A stretch of DNA of 17,416 nucleotides. Origin: Clostridiaceae bacterium (GTDB taxonomy: Bacteria > Bacillota > Clostridia > Oscillospirales > Acutalibacteraceae). Positions within the stretch are counted from its first letter, which is position 1. Each line of letters opens with the position of its first letter. Location: NCBI GenBank assembly GCA_904501875.1, contig CAJGCQ010000012.1, forward strand, positions 1-17,416, in the 5' to 3' direction. The notes under the pieces are model-generated. The model made no database searches. It had not been told where the DNA came from and worked only from the letters and a program-made list of their open reading frames with translations. The position numbers and the translations under genes were made by a program. Below, piece by piece: positions 7,600 through 14,503 of the stretch.

Positions 7600-8448
7600 T
7601 TATTTTAGTGTTGAATAATAATCCTTCATTGTCTTTGCGTCCTCAGCCTGTGTGCCCGCCGACTCGCAGATAAAGGTGGGGTCACAGCCGTATTTATAGG
7701 TAAGCTCCATTACCGGCTCAAAATCAGGACCAAAAACCCTATCCTCAAAGGTAAGGTGACGCTTTTCGCCGCCGGTGGTGTACTCAATTTTAGAAAAATG
7801 GGAATGAAAGGCTTTGAGCCTGTCCGTGCCGAGAGCATTTTTAATCGAGGTAAAAATATTTTCAAAGTCCTCTGTTGTTTTAAGAATGCCTAAATCACGA
7901 GCATTCAGGTGGCCGAAATCGATACAGGGAATAAGCCGTTCGTCAAGTTGGCAAAGCTTTAAAACCTCGTTTAATGTGCCTAACTGATTTACCTTACCCA
8001 TAGTTTCGGGGCATATATGAATGTGGGAAAGCCCCTCATTATCAAGCGCATCAATGGCCTTTTTCATAGTATCCAAGGCGAGCTCTAAGGCATGCTCACG
8101 GGTAATCTTACCGCAGGAGCCTGTGTGGACAACTATCCTGTCCCCGCCCATAGCGTTAACCGCTTTAGCAGAGGCTAAGATATAGTTAATTGAATTAAGC
8201 CGCTTTTCCTCCTCAACCGAGGACATCGAGATATAATAAGGTGCGTGAAGAGAAAGGGATATACCCGCCTCTTTCGCCTTGGCTCCCAGCTCTTTAGCCT
8301 TTTCCTCGCCTATATTTACTCCCCTGCCGCATTGATATTCATAGCAGTCGAGCCCCATTTTCACTATATACTCGGGAACTTGGAGGCTGTTTTTATATCC
8401 TAAAGCAGCAAAGCTTTCGGAATTACCCGCCGGACCGAATTTAGGCAT
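7600..8448 (-). CDS. Endonuclease IV-like TIM-barrel protein (AP endonuclease family 2)
   Basis: The 282-aa product has the length and metal-site pattern of Nfo, the zinc-dependent apurinic/apyrimidinic endonuclease of base-excision repair. Metal-ligand positions visible are H68 (SLHAPYY), H108 (VVHTGS), E148 (CPETMG), D177 and H180 (IDFGHLNA), H215, H231 and E262 (CESAGT). The position equal to the conserved Asp of the Nfo DRH motif is lysine here (K229 in GGEKRH), so the third zinc may be lost or bound differently. Such GGEKRH proteins may be a Clostridia subgroup, possibly with another substrate. ATG 8448 has GGAGG ten bases upstream; the gene follows yqeG by five bases. AP-endonuclease activity is likely but not certain. 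Confidence 0.85.
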   Translation of the reverse strand: MPKFGPAGNSESFAALGYKNSLQVPEYIVKMGLDCYEYQCGRGVNIGEEKAKELGAKAKEAGISLSLHAPYYISMSSVEEEKRLNSINYILASAKAVNAMGGDRIVVHTGSCGKITREHALELALDTMKKAIDALDNEGLSHIHICPETMGKVNQLGTLNEVLKLCQLDERLIPCIDFGHLNARDLGILKTTEDFENIFTSIKNALGTDRLKAFHSHFSKIEYTTGGEKRHLTFEDRVFGPDFEPVMELTYKYGCDPTFICESAGTQAEDAKTMKDYYSTLK

Positions 8449-8453
8449 ATTTA

Positions 8454-8954
8454 CTATACCTCCGTATTTTTAATTTTGTAAATTTTATACACTCCACGCT
8501 CAATTTTACGCTTGAATTTAAAGCTTTTAGAGCTTTCAAGCTTTATCGGGTCAAGGAGTATTGTTGTAACGCCGTAAAGATTTCCCCCTAAGGTATCGGT
8601 GAAAATCTGGTCGCCGACTATTGCAGTCTCGCACCGTTTTGTACCGAGTAATTTTAGTGCGGACGAAAACTTAAAAGGCAAGGGCTTAAGTCCCATACTG
8701 ATAAAGGGAAGATTAATTTTATTGGCAAACGGCTCAACACGAGCCTGCTTTGAGTTTGATAAAATAATAAGCCTTATGCCGTTTTCCTGCATTTTACTAA
8801 GCCAGTCTTCAAGTCCATCCGTCAAAACCTCGCCGTGGTGGGTGGAAAGGGTGTTATCAACATCGAGAATAAGCGCCCTTATACCGTATTTTTTAAGCAA
8901 TCCGGCGCTTATATCGGTAACTTTGTTTAATTTTATATTAGGTTTTAAAAGCAT
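8454..8954 (-). CDS. yqeG: YqeG-family HAD phosphatase (subfamily IIIA)
   Basis: This 166-aa protein has the HAD nucleophile motif DVDNTL (D31, D33), motif II SN at 66-67, the catalytic lysine region LKP around 89-91, and motif IV GDQIFTD (114-120). No large cap domain is present. The family includes Bacillus YqeG and the related mitochondrial phosphatidylglycerophosphate phosphatase Gep4, so a role in phosphatidylglycerol-phosphate dephosphorylation is plausible but not shown. ATG 8954 has GAGG five bases upstream. The start lies only 16 bases after the rpsU terminator, leaving no room for a separate promoter, so expression probably depends on read-through or on a promoter inside rpsU. In Bacillus subtilis yqeG heads the yqeH-aroE-yhbY-nadD cluster; here it is separated from it. 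Confidence 0.9.
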   Translation of the reverse strand: MLLKPNIKLNKVTDISAGLLKKYGIRALILDVDNTLSTHHGEVLTDGLEDWLSKMQENGIRLIILSNSKQARVEPFANKINLPFISMGLKPLPFKFSSALKLLGTKRCETAIVGDQIFTDTLGGNLYGVTTILLDPIKLESSKSFKFKRKIERGVYKIYKIKNTEV

Positions 8955-8970
8955 AACTACCTCACAATAG

Positions 8971-8998
8971 AAAAAAGCGGTTAAAAAACCGCTTTTTT
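8971..8998. terminator. Perfect hairpin terminator after rpsU
   Basis: Twelve-base arms (AAAAAAGCGGTT and its exact complement) flank a four-base loop. Each strand reads GC-rich core, then T6, so it can work in either direction. On the minus strand it follows the rpsU double stop by about ten bases and lies 16 bases ahead of the yqeG start codon. Confidence 0.92.
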
Positions 8999-9009
8999 AC
9001 AACCAGTTA

Positions 9010-9186
9010 TTAGCGGAACTTTCTTTTACGAGCAGCTTCCGACTTCTTTTTACGCTTAACAGAGGGCTTTTCGTAATGCTCTCTCTTGCGAACCTCCTGA
9101 ATAACGCCGTCCTTAGCAGTCTGCCTTTTAAAGCGTCGCAAAGCGTTATCTAAAGATTCATTTTCTTTAATTCTAACCTGACTCAT
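9010..9186 (-). CDS. rpsU: 30S ribosomal protein S21
   Basis: This short gene encodes 58 residues starting MSQVRIKENESLDNALRRFK and ending in a highly basic tail with KRKKKSEAARKRKFR, the typical S21 pattern and length. S21 sits on the small-subunit platform near the anti-Shine-Dalgarno region and helps mRNA binding during initiation. ATG 9186 follows a very strong GGAGGGAGGG ribosome site, and the gene ends in two consecutive TAA codons. It has its own consensus-like promoter at 9241-9269 and its own terminator at 8971-8998, so it can be a single-gene transcript, although read-through into yqeG is possible. The 5' leader of about 48 bases could pair CCCCT with the ribosome site, which might modulate translation (weak inference). 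Confidence 0.96.
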   Translation of the reverse strand: MSQVRIKENESLDNALRRFKRQTAKDGVIQEVRKREHYEKPSVKRKKKSEAARKRKFR

Positions 9187-9240
9187 TTATATTCCCTCCC
9201 TCCGCAAAATAGCAGGGGTCTAAATTCAATATCAAGACTT

Positions 9241-9269
9241 ATTATACTATATTTCTCAAGGTTAGTCAA
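9241..9269 (-). promoter_or_regulatory. Sigma-A promoter of rpsU
   Basis: On the minus strand TTGACT (9264-9269) and a perfect TATAAT (9241-9246) are separated by 17 bases, giving a start near 9234 and a leader of about 48 bases before the rpsU ATG. It lies in the 113-base gap between secG and rpsU. Confidence 0.85.
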
Positions 9270-9299
9270 GAAATACTTTACGCCAAGTCTTAGGGTAAT

Positions 9300-9548
9300 T
9301 TATCCCCTTAAAGCAATAACATTTGCAACAATCGCCAATACAAAGAAAAGAATTGCAATGTACTTAGTCATACGAGAAAGACGCGCATCAGCGGTTCTTG
9401 CCTTATTTTTGGAAAGGAATGTATCAGCTCCGCCGGAGATAGCGCCGTTAATACCGGCACGGTGACCCTGCTGCAAAAGAACAACTGCAATTATTACAAG
9501 AGAAACCAAAATAACCGCAATTCCGAGAATTATCTCAACTGCACTCAC
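9300..9548 (-). CDS. secG: Preprotein translocase subunit SecG
   Basis: SecG is the small accessory subunit of the SecYEG channel and eases preprotein movement across the cytoplasmic membrane. The 82-aa protein has the family layout: a first membrane helix (about 4-25) ending in VVLLQQGHRAG, a glycine-rich cytoplasmic loop with GAISGGADTFLSKNKART, and a second helix (about 61-80). Translation starts at GTG 9548 with GGAGG eight bases upstream. The gene has its own promoter at 9583-9611 between it and leuS. No clear terminator follows before the rpsU promoter. Confidence 0.95.
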   Translation of the reverse strand: MSAVEIILGIAVILVSLVIIAVVLLQQGHRAGINGAISGGADTFLSKNKARTADARLSRMTKYIAILFFVLAIVANVIALRG

Positions 9549-9582
9549 AGATTACACCTCCAAAACAGAATTAACACATATT

Positions 9583-9611
9583 ATAATAACACAGCAAAAG
9601 GAAAATTGCAA
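9583..9611 (-). promoter_or_regulatory. Predicted promoter of secG
   Basis: On the minus strand TTGCAA (9606-9611) is followed after 17 bases by TATTAT (9583-9588), which overlaps a TATAAT at 9580-9585 (20-base spacing). It lies in the short gap after leuS, an AT-rich stretch without an obvious strong terminator. Confidence 0.6.
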
Positions 9612-9636
9612 CAAATATTTTGCATAATAAAATAAA

Positions 9637-12051
9637 TTATTTTACAACAATATTGACAAGCTTTTTGGGGACATATAGCTCTTTGATTACGGTCTTGCCG
9701 CCGATAGCTTCAGCAACTGCCGAATCTTCCTTTGCAAGAGCTATAGCATCGGGGGCTGCAATTTCGGCAGGGACATTAATTCTCGCCTTAATCTTGCCGT
9801 TTACCTGAATAGCAATTTCAACCGCCGAATCCACACATTTGGCGGGGTCAAAGGTAGGCCATTTTGCCTCGTTCAGCATACCGCCAAATCCGCATGTTTC
9901 CCACAGCTCCTCAGTCATATGGGGTGCAAAGGGGTTTAGGAGAAGCAGGTATGTTCTGTACTCACCCCTTGTGATGCTGCCTGTAGCCTGAATATCATTA
10001 AGCAAGGACATAAGAGCCGCAATAGCAGTGTTCATTTTAAGACCTTCTATATCCTCTGTGACCTTTTTGATTGTGCGGTTAAAGACAGCTTCAAGCTCGG
10101 GGCGGTAATCTTCACCCTCTGTAAGCTTCTCATTTAACACCCATACCTTTTCAAGGAAACGCTTACTGCCCTTTATTGAGGACTGGCTCCAGGGTGCCGC
10201 CTTTTCAAAGTCACCTATAAACATTTCGTAAACACGCATTGTGTCGGCGCCGTAGTCCCTTACAATATCGTCAGGATTTACTACATTTCCCCGTGACTTT
10301 GACATCTTCTCGCCGTTTTCACCCAAAATCATACCATGGCTTGTACGCTTTGCATAGGGCTCGGGATTGGGAACAACGCCGATATCATAAAGAAATTTAT
10401 GCCAAAAACGGCTGTAAAGCAGATGGAGTGTAGTATGCTCCATACCGCCATTGTACCAGTCAACAGGGCACCAATATTCGAGCGCTTCCTTAGAGGCAAA
10501 CTCCTTATCGTTATGCGGGTCGCAGTAACGCAGGAAATACCAGGAAGAGCCCGCCCACTGTGGCATAGTATCGGTTTCTCTTACTGCATGGCCGCCGCAA
10601 TGGGGGCAGGTTGTATTAACCCAATCAGTCATTTTAGCAAGTGGTGATTCACCGTTATCGGTGGGCTCGTAGGAGTCAACATTAGGAAGTACTAAAGGCA
10701 GCTCGCTTTCGGGCAACGGAACATAACCGCACTTCTCGCAGTAAACAACAGGTATTGGCTCGCCCCAATAACGCTGACGGGAGAATACCCAGTCACGAAG
10801 CTTGTAATTGGTCTTAACGCAGCCCAAATTATTATCCGCAAGCCACTTCTGCATTGCCTTTTTAGCCTCTTCAACAGAAAGCCCGTCAAGGAAGCCTGAA
10901 TTTACCATTTTGCCTGTAGCACATTCTGTATAGGGAGCATTCTGTACATCTTCACCGCCGGATACAACCTCAATAATCGGCAGACTGAACTTCTTTGCAA
11001 ACTCCCAGTCACGGTCATCGTGGGCGGGAACCGCCATAATAGCCCCCGTACCGTAGGAAATAAGTACATAGTCCGAAATGAAAATCGGAAGCTCCTTTTT
11101 ATTTACGGGGTTTATTGCGGTAACGCCCTCTAACTTAACGCCCGTCTTATCCTTTGCAAGCTCGGTACGCTCGAAGTCCGACTTTTTGGCAGCCTCTTGC
11201 TTATAAGCCAAAACCTCGTCCATATTCTCGATTTTATCCATCCACTTTTCAATCAACGGGTGCTCGGGCGACATAACCATATATGTAGCTCCGAAAAGTG
11301 TATCCGCCCTCGTGGTAAAGATTTCAAACTCATCGCCGGTGCTTGCGGTAAACTTAACCTGAGTTCCGTAGGAACGGCCTATCCAGTTGCGCTGTTGGGT
11401 CTTTACACGATCGATAAAATTAACATTATCAAGTCCCTCCAGCAGCTTTTCGGCATAATCGGTGATTTTAAGCATCCATTGGCTTTTTTCCTTGTGAACA
11501 ACCTCACTGCCGCAACGCTCGCAACGGCCGTTTACAACCTCCTCATTTGCAAGCACGCACTTGCAGGAGGTGCACCAGTTAACCGACATTTTCTTTTTAT
11601 AAGCAAGTCCCTTTTTGAAAAGCTGTAGAAAAATCCACTGGGTCCACTTGTAGTAGGACGGGTCGGTGGTGTTTATCTCCCTGCTCCAGTCAAAAGAAAA
11701 GCCCAAGGATTTAAGCTGTCTTTTAAAGTTAGCTATATTGTTTTCGGTCACAATCGAAGGGTGGATATGATTCTTTATAGCAAAGTTTTCGGTAGGAAGA
11801 CCGAATGCGTCCCAACCCATAGGATAAAGCACATTATAGCCCTCAAGCCGCTTTTTACGGCTTACAATATCAAGCGCTGTATAGGAGCGAGGGTGACCTA
11901 CATGCAGTCCCTGTCCCGACGGGTAGGGAAACTCCACAAGTCCGTAAAACTTCGGCAGAGAATAATCGTCCTTTGCGGCAAAGGTCTGCTTTTCGTCCCA
12001 AATATCCTGCCACTTTTTCTCAATTTTTGCGTAATCGTATGCCTTTGACAT
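9637..12051 (-). CDS. leuS: Leucyl-tRNA synthetase (class I)
   Basis: LeuS attaches leucine to tRNA-Leu in the cytoplasm. The 804-aa bacterial-type protein carries the class I motifs HVGH (50-53, HIGH variant) and KMSKS (582-586). The CP1 editing domain has TTRADT (246-251) and the conserved aspartate D348 in AHDDRDWEFA. Two cysteine pairs form zinc-finger-like sites: C160/C163 with C177/C180, and C438/C441 with C482/C485. The C-terminal anticodon domain is intact. ATG 12051 is preferred: it lies five bases after the rsfS stop with GAGGGGG upstream. An in-frame ATG at 12117 would overlap rsfS by about 60 bases and adds a non-conserved basic stretch. No T-box leader is seen, as expected for an internal operon gene. 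Confidence 0.97.
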   Translation of the reverse strand: MSKAYDYAKIEKKWQDIWDEKQTFAAKDDYSLPKFYGLVEFPYPSGQGLHVGHPRSYTALDIVSRKKRLEGYNVLYPMGWDAFGLPTENFAIKNHIHPSIVTENNIANFKRQLKSLGFSFDWSREINTTDPSYYKWTQWIFLQLFKKGLAYKKKMSVNWCTSCKCVLANEEVVNGRCERCGSEVVHKEKSQWMLKITDYAEKLLEGLDNVNFIDRVKTQQRNWIGRSYGTQVKFTASTGDEFEIFTTRADTLFGATYMVMSPEHPLIEKWMDKIENMDEVLAYKQEAAKKSDFERTELAKDKTGVKLEGVTAINPVNKKELPIFISDYVLISYGTGAIMAVPAHDDRDWEFAKKFSLPIIEVVSGGEDVQNAPYTECATGKMVNSGFLDGLSVEEAKKAMQKWLADNNLGCVKTNYKLRDWVFSRQRYWGEPIPVVYCEKCGYVPLPESELPLVLPNVDSYEPTDNGESPLAKMTDWVNTTCPHCGGHAVRETDTMPQWAGSSWYFLRYCDPHNDKEFASKEALEYWCPVDWYNGGMEHTTLHLLYSRFWHKFLYDIGVVPNPEPYAKRTSHGMILGENGEKMSKSRGNVVNPDDIVRDYGADTMRVYEMFIGDFEKAAPWSQSSIKGSKRFLEKVWVLNEKLTEGEDYRPELEAVFNRTIKKVTEDIEGLKMNTAIAALMSLLNDIQATGSITRGEYRTYLLLLNPFAPHMTEELWETCGFGGMLNEAKWPTFDPAKCVDSAVEIAIQVNGKIKARINVPAEIAAPDAIALAKEDSAVAEAIGGKTVIKELYVPKKLVNIVVK

Positions 12052-12056
12052 TATTA

Positions 12057-12422
12057 TTAATCCCCCTCGGATTCCTCTAAAATCTCGTCTAAGTTTACCT
12101 GTTCGCCGTCGCTCCACATTCTGTCGAGGTCATAAAACTCCCGCTGGTCGCGGCTGAAGATATGAATTATAACCGAGCCGTAGTCAAGCACTATCCAGCC
12201 CGTGGTTTTTCCCTCAATATGGTGTGGCGCAACCCCCGCCTCACTCAGCTTCTCCTCTGCCTCGTCCGCAAGGGCACGGACATGTGTCGAAGAAGTAGCG
12301 GTGCACATTAAAAAGTAATCGGCTAAAACCGTAAGGTCTCCAACCTTTACAGCACTTAACTCCCTTGCTTTTTTCGCATTTAACGCATTAGCCGCAATTT
12401 TTAAAATTTCGAATGCTTCCAA
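12057..12422 (-). CDS. rsfS: Ribosomal silencing factor RsfS
   Basis: RsfS (DUF143/Iojap family) binds protein L14 of the large subunit and prevents subunit joining when nutrients are scarce. The 121-aa protein is of normal length. Conserved segments are DLTVLADYFLMCTATSSTHVRALAD (split here as DLTVLADYF at 29-37 and ATSSTHVRALAD at 42-53), the GWIVLDYGSVIIHIF core (75-89) and the final FYDLDRMWSD (96-105). Translation starts at a rare TTG (12422) with GGAGG seven bases upstream, formed within the last codons of yqeK; two bases separate the two genes. An acidic C-terminal tail runs into the leuS ribosome site. The pairing with yqeK and nadD is a conserved Firmicute arrangement. Confidence 0.95.
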   Translation of the reverse strand: MEAFEILKIAANALNAKKARELSAVKVGDLTVLADYFLMCTATSSTHVRALADEAEEKLSEAGVAPHHIEGKTTGWIVLDYGSVIIHIFSRDQREFYDLDRMWSDGEQVNLDEILEESEGD

Positions 12423-12424
12423 AT

Positions 12425-13015
12425 TTATTCCTCCGAATCAATTATTAAAACAGCCTGATTGTACGCCTCTACCGTATCCGGATGAACTGCTCTGCCTTGA
12501 TTTACTAAATCAGTAATTGAATACTGTAAGGCGTAAACAAGGGCTTTACTAAGGGACTCGTCAACATACTCCCTTATCACATCAACATCCTCGTAATCAC
12601 GGTCCTTTGAGGTAAAGTCCGCAAGATACAGAATTTTCGCCAAGAGTGACATATCCGCCTTTGCGGTGGTGTGATAGCGTATAGCGTCAATTATTTCGAG
12701 GTCATTAATACCCAAAATATTCTTGACATAAAGAGCCCCCGACATAGCATGCCACAGCTTTTTTGCATCTTTCTCAATATCGCTTAAGATTATACCAAAC
12801 TCTTTAAAGATTTGCAAGTGTTCTTCGTCGGGTGCATTCTTCATAATATCGTGAAGCAATCCCGCAAGGTAGGCCTTATCAGGGTCCCCGCCGTATTTCT
12901 CGGCTAAACACTTTGCCTCCTTTGCCACGCAGAGCGAATGATAATAACGCTTTTCATTAAGCCTTTGTTGCAGTATTGCTTTAAGTGACTCATAATCGGT
13001 TTTATTTTCCGCCAC
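12425..13015 (-). CDS. yqeK: YqeK-family HD-domain hydrolase (probable diadenosine tetraphosphatase)
   Basis: The 196-aa protein has the HD-domain metal residues H26 (YYHSLCV), H55-D56 (LLHDIMK), H89 (LWHAMSG), H115 (RYHTT) and D133 (YLADFTSKDR). The YqeK family hydrolyses symmetric Ap4A to two ADP in a metal-dependent way and so tunes alarmone levels. Translation starts at GTG 13015 with GAGGG seven bases upstream, so the gene overlaps the end of nadD by 14 bases. NadD and YqeK are often adjacent or fused in Firmicutes, which supports the call. No LytR-CpsA-Psr gene sits between yqeK and rsfS, as occurs in some relatives. Confidence 0.94.
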   Translation of the reverse strand: MAENKTDYESLKAILQQRLNEKRYYHSLCVAKEAKCLAEKYGGDPDKAYLAGLLHDIMKNAPDEEHLQIFKEFGIILSDIEKDAKKLWHAMSGALYVKNILGINDLEIIDAIRYHTTAKADMSLLAKILYLADFTSKDRDYEDVDVIREYVDESLSKALVYALQYSITDLVNQGRAVHPDTVEAYNQAVLIIDSEE

Positions 13016-13601
13016 AGTAAATCCCTCTGTCTAAAATGTAATTATATATTTTTTGAGGAATCAAGTCCCTCGATTTTTCTAAATTGTTCCTTATATAAGA
13101 AGACGAAACCGCAGTGATAACCTCGCTCATAACCGTGATTTTCATTCCCTTAGCCGTCAATTTATCAAGCATTCGGTCAAACTCGGCGCTGTCGGTATCT
13201 GTCCGCCTGAAGACGGTAAAGGGGAGCAGCTTCATTAGCTCCTCATACCTATACCATTTATCAAAGGTAATAAGCATATCTCCCCCGCAGACAAAGGTGA
13301 ATGTTTTATCGGGGTATTTCTTTAAAAAGTCAGTCACGGTATCGTAGGTGTAGCTTTTACCCTGTCGCTCAAACTCCGCAAGGCAGAGCTGTGTATTTTT
13401 AAAATCTTCAGCCGCAATACGGCACATTTCTATTCTGTCCTTATCGTGTGCCAAAAAATCGCAGACCTTATGGGGCGGTATGCGGTCGGGCATAAGCCAT
13501 ATTTCATCAATTTGAGGGCATTCTTCAAGTGCCGACAGCATCTCGTAATGCCCTATGTGGAGCGGATTAAAGGTTCCGCCGAAAATTGCAGTGTATCCCA
13601 T
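13002..13601 (-). CDS. nadD: Nicotinate-nucleotide adenylyltransferase
   Basis: NadD joins nicotinate mononucleotide and ATP to give deamido-NAD in NAD biosynthesis. The 199-aa protein begins with the nucleotidyltransferase motif FGGTFNPLHIGH (7-18), with H15 and H18 as the HxGH pair. It has FVCGGDML and KWYRYEEL in the middle and ends with the second ATP motif SSSYIRNNL. ATG 13601 shares one base with the yhbY stop codon (TAATG), indicating coupled translation. Its 3' end overlaps the yqeK start by 14 bases. Length and motifs are normal, and no anomalies are seen. Confidence 0.96.
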   Translation of the reverse strand: MGYTAIFGGTFNPLHIGHYEMLSALEECPQIDEIWLMPDRIPPHKVCDFLAHDKDRIEMCRIAAEDFKNTQLCLAEFERQGKSYTYDTVTDFLKKYPDKTFTFVCGGDMLITFDKWYRYEELMKLLPFTVFRRTDTDSAEFDRMLDKLTAKGMKITVMSEVITAVSSSYIRNNLEKSRDLIPQKIYNYILDRGIYCGGK

Positions 13602-13894
13602 TATTTTACGAGCTTTATCTGCTTATTGCCTTTACTTTCTCTGTAAAGCACAAATCGGGTGCCGATAACCTGAACAACATCTGCTCCCGTTTTTTCAGCA
13701 ATTTCATCCGCCGCTTCACGGGAAGATGTGGGACAGGTTTCAAGGGTGCGGAGCTTAATAAGCTCCCTTGCCTCGAGGGCATCGTTCACCTGCTTTACGG
13801 TGTTTTCACTAACCCCTGATTTTCCCACCTGTAAAATTGTTTCCATACTGTTTGCAAGCCCTCTAAGCTGGGCTCTCTGTCTGCTGTTTAGCAT
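13601..13894 (-). CDS. yhbY: YhbY/CRM-domain RNA-binding protein
   Basis: The 97-aa protein is a single CRM domain with the glycine loop GKSG at 24-27 and the IGTRFVLYR strand at 77-85. Family members bind pre-50S particles and are thought to assist ribosome assembly. ATG 13894 has GGAG upstream and follows rdgB by 15 bases; the stop overlaps the nadD start by one base. The yhbY-nadD-yqeK-rsfS order is a known Firmicute cluster and supports a ribosome-assembly theme shared with RsfS. Confidence 0.94.
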   Translation of the reverse strand: MLNSRQRAQLRGLANSMETILQVGKSGVSENTVKQVNDALEARELIKLRTLETCPTSSREAADEIAEKTGADVVQVIGTRFVLYRESKGNKQIKLVK

Positions 13895-13909
13895 TAATCA
13901 TTCTCCGTT

Positions 13910-14497
13910 TTAAATGTATTTTTTAAGCTCTTCTTTGAATGCCCTAAGTGCATTTCCTCGGTGGCTTACCCTGTCCTTTTCCTCAGGGGTCATTTCGGCA
14001 TAACATCCCGCCTCGCACACAAACAGCGGGTCATAACCAAAGCCGCCGTCCCCTCTGCACTCCTCAGCCACATAGCCCTTGCACTCGCCTCTTACGGTAA
14101 ATTCCCTGCCATCGGGGAAAACACAGGCAATAGCCGAAACAAAGGTTGCAGTGCGTTTGTCCTTTGGAACATCTTTAAGTGCCGCCAAAAGCTTTTCGTT
14201 ATTTGAAGCGTAGGTAGCGCCCGTTCCCGAATAGCGTGCGGAGTAAAGTCCGGGTGCACCGTCTAAAATATCAACGCTTAGTCCCGAATCGTCAGCTACA
14301 GATATAAGTCCTGTTTCCTCAAGACCTGAATGTGCCTTTAAAATGGCGTTTTCCTCATAGGTCACACCCGTTTCTTCAACCTCGGGCAGGGGCTTTTCCA
14401 AATCGTTCTCGCTTAAAACCTCAAAGCCCATTGGTATTAAAATTCTTTCAAGTTCTTTTAATTTATTATGGTTTTTTGTGGCTATAAATATTTTCAT
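13910..14497 (-). CDS. rdgB: XTP/dITP pyrophosphatase (Ham1/RdgB)
   Basis: This enzyme hydrolyses non-canonical purine triphosphates (dITP, XTP, ITP) to monophosphates and so keeps them out of DNA and RNA. The 195-aa protein shows the family signatures: ATKNHNKLKEL at 6-16 for phosphate contact, EETGVTYEENA (41-51), the metal/catalytic DDSGL (69-73), GAPGLYSARYSG (80-91), GFGYDPLF (152-159) and SHRGNA (178-183). ATG 14497 has GAGGAG nine bases upstream, formed by the last codons of ftsY; the gap to ftsY is six bases. It is full length with no missing catalytic residues. Confidence 0.96.
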   Translation of the reverse strand: MKIFIATKNHNKLKELERILIPMGFEVLSENDLEKPLPEVEETGVTYEENAILKAHSGLEETGLISVADDSGLSVDILDGAPGLYSARYSGTGATYASNNEKLLAALKDVPKDKRTATFVSAIACVFPDGREFTVRGECKGYVAEECRGDGGFGYDPLFVCEAGCYAEMTPEEKDRVSHRGNALRAFKEELKKYI

Positions 14498-14503
14498 TTA
14501 AGA

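Noticed and set aside
9595..9636. A weak hairpin (TGCAA with TTGCA) after leuS as a terminator.
   Set aside because: The stem is only five AT-rich pairs and overlaps the predicted secG -35 box; it is too weak to call.
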